Origin: Macrocystis pyrifera
Lineage: Eukaryota; Sar; Phaeophyceae; Laminariales; Laminariaceae
NCBI GenBank assembly: GCA_031763025.1
Contig: JASSKH010000032.1
Coordinates: forward strand, 3,241,001 to 3,305,000
Reading direction: 5' to 3'
DNA: 64,000 bases
The position numbers and the translations under genes were made by a program. Position 1 is the stretch's first letter, and every line of letters begins with the position of its first letter. This document shows positions 33,471 through 43,860 of the stretch, piece by piece. A model generated the notes under the pieces. That model was not told the origin of the DNA. It made no database searches and saw only the letters and a list, made by a program, of their open reading frames with translations.

Positions 33471-35261
33471 CCCTCCGGGATGCGCCTACGTAGTGGTGCA
33501 AGCACGAATTGAAAACCATTGTAAAAGCATGCGCTATTGTATCATATGGCATACCAGGTATTCAGTATACTAGTTCGTGGTAATGAGGCGCGACCTCAGT
33601 ACCTGCAATAGTCAAATCTTCGATGCGTCATGTTGGGCGGACACGGATTGTGATGAACCAACACGAATGAACGTCTACGTACGTACCCGTGCCGTTTGGG
33701 TCATATCTGCGAGAAAATAAAGATCATGAACAGCAGCACCAACCGTGGCGGCGGCAGCAACAACGGCAGCAGCAGCAGTAGGACACGAGGCCAGGGTCAG
33801 CGTCGCTGTCAGTCTAACCCTTTGAACCCCTTGTGCACGTGCTCGATTTTGTTGTGTGTTTCATGGTTCCCCAAGTCGAAATTCGGCATAATTTTGAAAA
33901 CGAAAAATCTGCACCTACCTGGCATATGTCCAACCTGCAACAGCTGGTGGTGGCAGGTGCCACAACTACTTCTGCTGTACATTACAGCAGAGCTTGTCCG
34001 TCCCCTCGTCGATAGGAGGGTGGGCCTGATAATACCACCTGCAGGATGTCCTAGGGACACGGCCCGAACGTTGCTGTGGGCAGACAAATACTACGAGTAC
34101 TCATAGAGTTAGGATGGCCGTGGGCCGAGTCTATGTCGAGATCAAGCGTCTATGGTCGCACGAGCTGATTTTTATCGGCGTGTTGACAATTTGCAACAAG
34201 AAAAACAAATTGCGCCGCCTGCAGCCGTCAGAAAAAAAATGAAGAAAAATCACATTTTTTTCCCCTTTTTTCCCACGGCGGCGGTACGAGGATATCTTCG
34301 ACTGCTGTTATTTGAAAGCGGTATTTTTGAACGAAACTTTTTCGACTTCGCGTGCCCATTGGCATAGGTCTTACAGATAAACTTAAAACAAGGCGCCCTA
34401 CGCTAGTACGATCCGATATGAAGAGGCTTTTTACGTTGAACCCCCCCCCCCAAAAAAGGCTCGGGATTCGCGCTCGTGCGCCTCATTATAATATCACGGC
34501 GTTGTGATGTATCTGCTTATCACTACTCTACGTACAGATTTGTACAGCAGTATACCCTTTGAGAACTGCACCTGCTTTTTGGGGGAGAAAACACCATGGG
34601 AAAAGTGTGGAACTGCTGTCATTATTGGTGTAATCGTTTCTATAGATCTTCATAACGATTTCGCCAAACATCGTACCTGGTATCATAGTTGCCAGTATGT
34701 TAATGCATGTCTTCGTTGTGGCGCTTACGGCGAAGAAGGCCTCTTCCGCACATAAGCAGCGGACTCCTGACGAAAAAAAGGGTTGAAAGCACTCCACGCG
34801 TGACACACGGCACACGCCCCACACACACGCGTACCACACGGAACACCTGCAGTACAGCAGAGGACGATAGTGCGAACATATCTACAGATTCGAAAAAGTA
34901 TTCACCGAAGAAGGGGCTGGAACTCTTGATCTCACTCGGCTGCCCACGAAAATTCTTGTACCTGTGGTAGCATGCGTGTATCACTAAACAGCAGCAAAGA
35001 CCTCCGGCTCAGGGTCCGATAGAAGGGCGAGTATTGACAGGAAGTCAAAGCATTCCAGCGTGGACAAACTACCGCACACGCGTGATGTTGCTTCCTGCCC
35101 TACTGGCGGGCGACAGGCGTGTAAAGCGTTGTAATCTGCTGGTTGCAGCACGCATCCGGCACTCCTCGTGTGCTGTTTGTTGTCCGTGTGGTGTGCGGTT
35201 TACGCGCTTGGTAATACAAGAACGGCAAGGGGAAAACAAAGCAAGGAAAGAAAGACGACGT

Positions 35262-35345
35262 GATCTGCGCGAGGATCGAACTCGCGCCTTCAAGTCCAAA
35301 GTTTAAAGCGGGCATCATGACCATTTGACCGGGTTACCGAAGATC
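35262..35345 (-). tRNA. tRNA-like sequence, probably a pseudogene
   Basis: On the minus strand an 84-base segment can form a 7-bp acceptor stem with one mismatch (GATCTTC with GCAGATC). It also has a perfect T-arm (GCGAG-TTCGATC-CTCGC), correctly placed directly before the 3' acceptor strand. An A-box/D-arm-like stretch (GGTCAAATGGTCA) lies at the right distance. The anticodon arm does not fold normally: the candidate loop is enlarged or the stem mispaired, so no anticodon is assigned. It may be a tRNA pseudogene, a tRNA with an unusual intron, or the head of a tRNA-derived SINE. Confidence 0.35.
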
Positions 35346-36178
35346 CGTATTATTTGTTTATCGAAACTCGCGACACACCGCGCACACATGCACAGCAGCA
35401 CAGCAGCAGAGAAAGGGGCGGTGATGACCGATGACTGACCGCAGCCTTCGGTAAAGCAACTAGACACAGCAGTAAACCATATGACCTTCGACACGCGCGT
35501 GATGTAGCCGTCTGCTGCTTGTGCTGCTAGGCGGGGTTGTAATGTTGTTCGTGCTATTTTCGTGTTGTTTGATGTCTTAATTTCTGGGGTGCCCTTCGGC
35601 GGAGAAACACAAAACGTCAGAGTTTTAAGGGCAGTTGAAATACGTATGTTCAGTCCAAACGGTCGTGACATTTCCGTCCAGAATGTGCGCGGATCCGTCA
35701 CACAGCAGCAGTAGTTAAGAGAGGTAGATGGTGGATTACGGACCGCAGGCTCCGAAAAACACAACCAGCCAGAGCAGTACAACGCAAACATGTGTATCAC
35801 ACACGCACAGCGTCGCCTGCTAGTGCTTGGGGGAGACTGCGTTGTAACCTTGTGCTCTGCGCACTTTGCCTGTTATCTACCAGGTACATGTCTGGGCTGT
35901 GTGCTCGTGAAACGGCAACAAGCTGGAGACATTTTACCGACGAGTACATACCAGGGAAATCGTCTTGTCCACTCCCGCCGAAAAAATGTTTGAAGGCTTG
36001 CCACGCGCTCCACAACTGCACGGATCTCGCCCGGACCTCGACCGATGCGTCCGGACAGGCCTCCCGTCTGGGGTACTTGGCGTTCTGCCGAAAAGTGCTC
36101 GTACGAAGGGAAAAATTTGGAAAAAAGACAAAAATAAATCACAAACATAACTATGCGTGTGGTGTGTACGAAATTGGA

Positions 36179-36290
36179 AGCACGGCAACACGACACAGCC
36201 GGCACCGCACAATATATAGCTGCGCTGCTGAGCTGAGCTGAGCTGAGTTGGATGTCCTTTCCTTAGTTTTGATACATGATACCTGGTACT
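36179..36290 (+). repeat. Diverged module with CACGGCA, GAGCTG and TACCTGGTA, copy 2
   Basis: This has the same landmark order as 33318-33470. The GAGCTG part here is expanded to a (TGAGC)5-like run at 36226-36250, and the TACCTGGTA lies at 36280-36288. Confidence 0.4.
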
Positions 36291-39200
36291 TCGTATTTCG
36301 TAAATTTTGTATTATACTGTACGTGGTACCTGGTTTGCACTTGAGAAGCACAACATCACCGCACGACGGCACAGTCTGCACCACACGATAGGGCACGGCA
36401 CCGTACGGCACCACACGGAGCTGCGCTGCTTCGCTAGCTCTGCGCTGGGCTGCTGAGCTGGGCTGGGTGTGGGACTATCTCGATAAGTTTTCACTGCTTT
36501 GCTATTCTGACTCTAGACATAAAAATTGAGTTTTACCTTGTAATAGCATTATTGTGGGGGCAAGTATCCCGCTCAGTATTGACTGTTTTTCAACTTCTTA
36601 TTCCAAAGTTTGTGTAAGAATTTATATCCTGAAGAAACAAAGTAAAGATGAAGAAAGCAAAGAAATAGATCTGGAACGTTCCGCAAGTAATACAAGGAGG
36701 CGTCGTTCAAATCTGAACGGCCAGGGATGTGTCAACCCAATCCGCAATATATATATAAATATGTTAGTCTATGCATACGTGGTGCTTTCAGCCGCAACAA
36801 AGAACCCTTGCATGCTTTGCTTGATATCTCAAATGCCGTTGGTTGGGCTGATTATATATATACTGTTAGACATATGTAAAACTCAAGAGAGGGTGATATT
36901 TCGACTCTTTGCGCCGAATTCAATATCGCGATTTTCGTACTCGCAAATCCCTCGATATATAACTCAATATCGGGTTTCTTGCCAGAACAACGTGAGATAA
37001 AACGTGGGCGAAATAAAAATAGTCAGCAATTGCACAAACACGTAGAACACCGCATGGGCTGGAGGACGTCGCTGCTGCTGCTGCAGCTGCTTCTCTACGT
37101 AGCTCGGCAGGCTACAGCGCCCGCGTACACCGTCGATTTGGCTCTTGGCATAGACGATGGCGCAGCTTGGACGCGTCTCGTGCTCGTGCTGAGACGTGTC
37201 CGCCAAAAACTAAAGGTCGGGTTGGCGCTACCCGCTTGTTGCCGGATCAGGTGGGGCGTGCGGTGTTGAGGACATGGGTTTGGGGCAACTCCGGCAGAAA
37301 AACACCCAGCCAGGGCACTGGATGCTGTGCTGGTGCCGCTGAACCGGGGCATCCCGTGCATCCGCCTCTCCCCGGTTGGGGGGGCACCCGTCTGCCGTAC
37401 TCATCCAACCAAGTCGTGGCGGCCACCACTGCTGCTGCTCCTGTTGTGGTGCTTGCTGGCAGGGTAATGATCGGATGACCGAGTAGAGGGGACAGGCTGA
37501 TTCCATTTTCGTCTGACAAATTCGGGTCTACCTACAAAAAAGAGAACACAAATATTCTTGGGGTGAAAATACCCCAAGCACATATTTGTGTGTTGCGAAC
37601 CACGTATGGCGAAAATATCGCCTACGCCCGACGTCCGTGTAAAACTCGTGAGGCACATAATTTGGCTCTAAAGGTCAAATATCGCGATATTCTTGAGTTT
37701 TATATATATTTATTTATATATATATATATATATCTGTTGATAGCTATCGACGGTTACATTTGAAGGCACCTAGTAACGCGGAGGTTATGTACCTGTAGCG
37801 CTCGTGGTTTCGGCGTTGCAGAGGGCACTCCTAAGGGAAGAAGCGTTTCGAAAACGCCTGGAAAATGGCCTGCTTTGTTTTTTATGCGCGGCACAAATTT
37901 GAAAAGACAACTCGGCGGTACTGCTGTAGTGAGTTCTGCCATGTTACGAGCTGTGAAGACATCACCGAGACAACCCGCCAAAAACACACGACCCGACATA
38001 GGATGGTGACGACTGAGACCACAGAGGATCTTATCCGCCACCCATCCCTGGGTTTCGGTGTAACTTTAATCTCTATTGGGTTCAGCGGGATACAAATCAG
38101 CGCCACTTTTTTTACGCGCTGCTTCGCGCCTTCGACTTGTTCGTGCCTAACAGAGATCGGGTGTGAACCAAGAGACTTTCATCTCAGCAGCATGTGATTT
38201 TCTTCAGATTAGCCTTCGTCAAGTTCTCAGGAGAGCCCTACATCTCGACTCAATGGTGCTGCGGTGGTCGAAATTTGTCGAAATTTGGGGTGCACCAAAT
38301 GAGACGAAAACCAACCCCCAATTAAATATTTGCACTTCACGTGCTGACAGCTACAGCAGCTCGCCGGGAACTTCAGCCCACGAAGTTGAGAGGCGCTCCT
38401 GATGGAGTGTGTGAGGGCGTCGGGTGTGGCAGACAGCAGTCGCCGGCGGCCAGAAACAAGTCACGAGGTGTTTTTGTTATCTCTTGAAGTTGCGAGGCAG
38501 CGGTACAAAAACAAAAACGCCATCATACAAACGTGCAATGCTTCTTTTTAATGCGCGGGAGCCGCGTGCGATGGATACATGACTGAAGTAGCAACGCCCT
38601 TCACTCTAAGATTGTGTTTCCCTATACGGATTTTTTAGTTTACTTTCTTGGTATTACACTTATCCGGAGATACTGCCAAACGGAGCAATAGGTTTTGGGC
38701 CCAAAACAAGGCCAAGGAGGGCTAAAATATATATCGGTTCTTATTTATTGGATTCGCTTTTCCTCAAACTTTTTCACCGACGAAATGCAGAGCTTGGTTA
38801 CAAATCTCCCGTTCTAGTTCCAAGTTGTAATTTGATGTTGCCGAAAGCCCTACGCGCGGCTTCTTGACACCATACTTCTGAGCGATCCTCCATCTCCTTA
38901 AGCGCTTTGAATCTCCTTGGCAGCGAGGACTGCTGCAACTTGGGATTGATGAATCGAAACATCAAAATGCCAGAACTTTGATATCCGTAGCCAGCCGGAA
39001 GGGTATTGCAACACTACAGAGTACCGTGAACAATGCTAGACAAGGGGGACTTCGCCGCGACGCGCCAATGCCGACCGCTGCTGCGCGTATGCCCGCTCCA
39101 AATACTTTGAAGTGCACATAGCAATGACGGTGCTGGCAAGAGATACGTAGTAGCCGCTGATATCGAACTGCTCCGCTCTCCTCTACGACGTGATGCCAGG

Positions 39201-40989
39201 CGAGATACGTGGTGGAACATGCGTTTTGGCCTACTCGTGCAGCTCATGATGGATGTTTCAGTATTTGCTTATTTTTTACTACAAATTTCGCGACAAATTC
39301 TGTTTTTTTTTCGTGTGTAGTGGCCGGTATGTCAATGTGGAGGCAACGATATCTACTGTGACTAATGTAGTGCATCTGGTACATGGTATGTTTGCAATGG
39401 CAGCACTACCATGATAGAGTACAGAATCGAAACGCGCGATCGAAACTCGACTTGATTTCATATGTACTCGCACGTAATGTAGTAGACCACGACTACTCTC
39501 TCTCGTGTAGACTGCGGAGCGAGGCAAGTGTTAATGTTGCACTACTTCGAGTATTGCACAGTGCTACACCTTCTGAACCACTGTGTACTACCACTGCTGC
39601 TGTATATGTTGCCTACGAGGCAGACGTATTTCCTGTGGTTGGTGGGTCGGCCGGATGTACTCCTTTGTACGAAAATCTCGGCGCGTACAAAGACGGTAAA
39701 TCAGGTTTGCACAGTGCCTGAAATGGGGTACGGTGGGCACTATGTTATCATGGAGTAGGAGACCACAGAAAAAATATTCATTGGATAGCGAGAAAACGCG
39801 TCAAAAACTCGGGTCGAGTCCAGCGGTAATCTCACCGCCGACACTGGCATGTCCCGGTACACCGATTAATATTGTAACGGCCGTAGATATGGGCACCACG
39901 GCCATGGATAGAGATAGACAAGCGAGTCCGTAGCGTTAACCTGACCAACCTCGTTTTACATAGTTACATATACCAGATACGAGGCATCCCTTCGGAGTGT
40001 TCCTGCACTTGATAATCCGGGATCTACGCAAGTCGGGCAAGGCATCGGGGTTTGCGATGGTTCACGGGAAGGCATGATCTATATTATGCATAATGAGGAT
40101 TCGTTACGTTTTTGTCTTTTTTCAAACGAATCTCCTCATACATGCACCGTTCGGCGAAAGGCCAAGGGACGTCGACACGGGGAAGCCGTCCGGTCACAGT
40201 CGTCCTTGTTTGGGTGTCATCCGTGCAGTTTGAGGTGGGCGGCGTGCGCTCAAAAGTTGTTTTGAGGCGGGAGGGAAAAATACGATTTCTCGAGGTTTTC
40301 CTTCGAGGCCTTGATTGTTTTTCATACGTACGTACCTGGTACGATTTTCTGTGTTGGCACGGAGCAGAAGCTGTAGTTCAGAGAGAGTGCTACGCCCAGC
40401 TGACTACAACATTGTAACTCTGCCTCCCAGCAGTCACAGCAGGCAGCACCATGCGCCTGCGGCAGATCTGCGCTGTAGTGTGCGTGTCTTGTTGGTTTGT
40501 TTTGTCGGAGCCTGCGATTGATCGCCATACTACCACCATCCAATTGCCGCTGCTTGCTCTGTGTAGTTTTACACGTTTGCTGCTGTATGTTGCTGGTGCC
40601 CGTCAGCTGTAGAAAGCAGCAGCAGCAGCAGCAGCAGCTATAATGCAGCACAGCAATCGATTGAGACAACAGAGAAGAGGTACTACAGCAGTACTCAAAG
40701 CGTGCTTACCCAACAAAGCACTGTATTCCAAAAAAAATTACGTATGTGGCAGTTTTTTTTTTTGTGCATTCCCCATCCGATTCGTGGACGTTCGGGGCAA
40801 ACCCTCGACCCACATAGTATTGAACGGTATGGCCCTCTGCTTCCTCTGCTGCTGTCGCCGACAATCGTGGATATGGTGGTGGTCTCGGGAGATAGTTCAT
40901 CGGTCGGCTGAGCTTCTGTTGATATCAATGTATCGACTCCTTGGTGGCTGAAAAATATTCAAGGTACGTAAGGAATCGTGCTGGGGGGG

Positions 40990-41310
40990 GGGGCGGGGGA
41001 GGTTGTTATCCCCGGTCTCTGAACACACACCGACACGGTCAGCACTTCCCTGCAACAAAAGTCAGCATGCGAAATAGCCCGTTGTTGTCGATGTGTCCAC
41101 TCGCATGCTTACCAGAGACCAAAGGAAAACAAAACGAATCGTCTGGCCGGGGAGAGGGAGCGGGGGTTAAAATATCTCCATTGACTGTTCACACAGGGGG
41201 AAGGGACGAGGGTTGATGGGGGCTGGTGTCGCCGGTCTGTAAGCACACACCGATAGGACCAACTTGTTCCTGCAACACGGTCACCACGCCAGCTCGTGAC
41301 GGCTTGCAAA
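40990..41310. repeat. Two-copy tandem duplication, about 220-bp period
   Basis: Two related segments begin CCGGTCTCTGAACACACACCG (41011) and CCGGTCTGTAAGCACACACCG (41234). They continue through TTCCCTGCAAC/TTCCTGCAACA. The first is preceded by a G-rich patch. Non-coding. Confidence 0.5.
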
Positions 41311-41682
41311 TCAACAGCCCCCATGATATAGGGAAAAAGCCCACTCGCTTCTGTAGACGATTGGATGTTGGAAATGGATTATGGACTGGTCTGTGAAGAG
41401 CCATTATGTAAGCCGTTATGCATGAGAAGGAGCTGGGTCAAAGCGAAAACACATATGACATAGCAAGACAGACGAACAGGTGGGACAGACTTCTACAAGT
41501 ATCACCCCCTGTACGCCCTCCGCCACGAAGAGAGAACTTGTGCTTCCGGCTATAACCAGAGACAAACGACAACCTCGCGATTCACACCCGGCCTTATTTC
41601 AACACGATCCCCATGCAAGGAGGAAGGACTGACTTCCCTTTGACGACAGTAGGTAAGGTCGGCCCCTTCCCGCTCTTGCTCC

Positions 41683-41900
41683 TCAATTTTGGCATACCAT
41701 CGCTTCGAGATAATTCCTCCTGGTAACATTACTGTGGTTGAACGCCATATGACGTAGATTGGGCGAGCAGGGTGGTAAGATCACGCGGGCTTTGGCGTCA
41801 TCAATGTCGTTGTATCCTCCCACCATAATTAGCAACGGCCTGTCCCTGGCCTTGAGAACTAGCAGCAACTTTAGCGACTGACCGAACCACGTGTGTCCCC
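41683..41900 (-). other. Coding-like segment upstream of FNIP gene 3
   Basis: A minus frame (41893-41683) contains SLKLLLVLKARDRPLLIMVGG followed by YNDIDDAKARVI. The DNA resembles a minus segment at 50827-50925 (VKLLVVLNRRQDVAEVI) and, more weakly, the minus strand upstream of FNIP gene 2 near 13.5 kb. The word LIMVGGYND is reminiscent of the GxND block of SGNH hydrolases, but this is only a resemblance. It may be an exon of a divergently transcribed neighbour gene or a shared duplicated flank. Confidence 0.25.
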
Positions 41901-41989
41901 ACGGGCCTGACGCTCGCTGTTGTTTGCTGTTACCCCATGTGCTTAGCTGGGCGTCACAGCGGAAATCTTGTGTGGCATTTAGCAGCACG

Positions 41990-43407
41990 ATGGAAGATGC
42001 TATGGACGGGCTGCACAAGCAACAACATGCTCTACGGGCGATGCAAGTGGTTGTCCTTTCGGGCTTCGTGAGACACAATCGGAGGTTGAAGGAAACGTGC
42101 CTCACCATTTGCAATTCCTGCCGGGAAGGCCTTCAGCAGCGGTGCTTAAGGCTAGGTCGAACGATGCCGCGCACGCTGCTAGCGCTGTTCTGGCCGGATA
42201 TTCTTGGCGCGAAGAGCGAGAGTGCCTCTAGAGTACTGCTCCCTAGAAGGATACTGAAAGTGATATGGACGTTCGACGACCCTGCAGCAACGGAACCCGT
42301 AGAAGACGAAGGGAGGGGGGGGGGGGGGGGGACGAGGACGAGGACGAGGATGAGGACGAAGACGAGGACGAGAACGAGGGGGAGGATGAGGAGGACGAGG
42401 ACGAGGAGGACGAGGAGGACGAGGAGGACGAGGACGAGGAGGACGAGGACGAGAACGAGGAGGAGGAGGATGCGCAAGAGGAGGAGCTGGAGGGCGAACC
42501 AACTCGAAAGCACGAGGAAATTACGAAGGATGAGAAAGCCAATCGTGATCGGGTAACCGCCTGTGAGGTCGACTTGAGCAAGGTTCGGTGGCCTGAAGGC
42601 GTGAGGGAGATCATATTAAACCGCCTTAATCGACCCGTTGACAAGGTGATGTGGCCGGACGGTCTAGAGATTTTGTCATTTCACAGCCATTCCCGGGCAT
42701 TCCGAAGGGAACAATTTGAGTCCGAGAATTTGGGTATTTTCAACATGCCCCTCGACCGGGTGACCTTCCCTGCTGGTCTGCGAGAGATATTCCTCGGCAT
42801 CAGATTCAACCAGCCGATCACCGGCGTCGCTTGGCCCGAGGGGCTGGAGCGACTGTCCATGCCCGGGTTCAACCAACCTATCCGCGACGTCCAGTGGCCC
42901 TCGGGGCTAAAAACGCTGGAGTTTGTAAACCCCTATCACTTCGAGCACCGGCAATCCCTAGAACCTATCCCCTGGAATAGGCAAGATGGGAGCTTCAACC
43001 AGCCCCTTGGTGAATTCCTGCCCATGAGTCTTGAGACCCTTTGGCTTTCCGACAGCTTTAACCAGCCCCTGCGCGGTGTCACCTGGCCGAGCACACTTGC
43101 CGTGTTGGGACTGGGTACAGAGATATCCCCGGAGTCCGCCAACGGAGTAGCGTGGCCCCCAAGCCTGCGAAAAGTGGTATATTCGGAGGAAATGTTGTGC
43201 ATTCGAGATGCCCCTGCAGGCTGTGAAGTTGTTTCTTACAATCCATTTGGTTTCTCTGACAGCGATCAGGACGACGAGCTTAGTGAAAATCCGTGGGAGG
43301 AGGCAGATGACTATATGCACTACGCGGATCACGACTACGATAACTTCGACTACGACGAGGATGACTATGACACCTACCATAGTCCTGGGGGGGTGTTTTG
43401 CATGTAG
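41990..43407 (+). pseudogene. FNIP/LRR-like gene 3, frameshift at a G17 run
   Basis: From ATG 41990 the first frame gives the conserved N-terminal domain (CxxxCxxC as TCLTICNSC) up to a G17 homopolymer at 42315-42331. Beyond it the same frame yields an Arg-Thr run. The frame shifted by -1 gives a very acidic linker (Asp/Glu, about 60 residues, from a GACGAG-type repeat). Then come repeats of the type FNQPIxxVxWPxGLxxL, ending with a Tyr/Asp-rich tail and TAG at 43405-43407. The joined product would be about 470 residues. Everything except the G-run is intact, so the gene may be functional if the true tract length differs, or if length varies between cells or individuals. The shift direction is opposite to that of gene 2. 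Confidence 0.75.
42315..42331 (+). repeat. G17 homopolymer at the frameshift site
   Basis: Seventeen G residues immediately precede a roughly 150-base GAC/GAG repeat. The tract sits exactly at the border between the N-terminal domain and the acidic linker, as does the G6 run in gene 2. Confidence 0.85.
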
Positions 43408-43860
43408 GCGCGGCAATGGACATACGAGGATGCAAGTGGCTGTCAGCTGGTTGCGGTTGATAGCTCAGGTGGCTTTGTGCGCCGTAGCACCAAACTGCCA
43501 TGAGGCGGTGGTCGTAGATGGACCACGAGTGATGGTGGTCAGGTCATTCGACGTTGAGCGTGCGTTTGTACGTGCTTCCACGTTTTCCTCGGCCGGAAGC
43601 GAAGGCTAGGAGTGAGCGGATCATGCATGTACTGATGTTGGCGTAGGCGAGGTCCATACCGTAGGAACCGGACTAGGTCAAAATAGCTTATTACTGGCTC
43701 CATTACCGGCTAGTAGTCGCCGAATGGGTGGAAGATGGTGACCGCGCAGCGGCCAGTTCACCGTCAGGAAAAGACTTTCGGCACGCACGCGCTCAAGTCA
43801 GCAGACGTGTATTGTATTCCAGGCACTCTAGTAGCGACATTCTCTTAGTACGATATCCCA

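Larger units (their letters stand above)
29950..35261. other. Gene-free stretch rich in microsatellites
   Basis: No gene is supported. It contains a G-rich segment (30290-30470), repeated GTGCCCATCG words at about 32222-32262, CTG runs at 32769-32868, CAG/GGC runs at 33727-33780, and several 9-mers TACCTGGTA (33454, 33552, 34674). A proline-rich minus frame at 30269-30838 is explained by the G-rich tract. Confidence 0.45.
35346..41682. other. Gene-free stretch
   Basis: No gene is supported. The stretch holds a (TGAGC)n run at about 36226-36250, an AT-rich TATATATA microsatellite at 37700-37736, and CAG runs at 37070-37085 and 40615-40640. It also holds TACCTGGTA copies at 35878, 36280 and 40333, and a two-copy repeat at 41.0-41.3 kb. 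A short minus frame at 38961-38790 looks slightly protein-like but is too short to call. Confidence 0.45.
41830..43860. repeat. Segmental duplication, copy with FNIP gene 3 (partner 13480-15400)
   Basis: It aligns with 13480-15400 across the gene and into both flanks, including the identical TAGGCGCGGCAA around the stop codon. The similarity fades near 43860. Confidence 0.6.

Noticed and set aside
37700-37736. TATATATA stretch as a promoter
   Set aside because: It is a dinucleotide microsatellite with no gene start nearby.
38790-38961. Short minus frames with KALKEMEDRSEVWCQEAA and AQKYGVKKPRVGL, suggestive of a transposase N-terminus
   Set aside because: Two different frames, under 60 codons each, no further domains. 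Resemblance is too weak to report as a gene.
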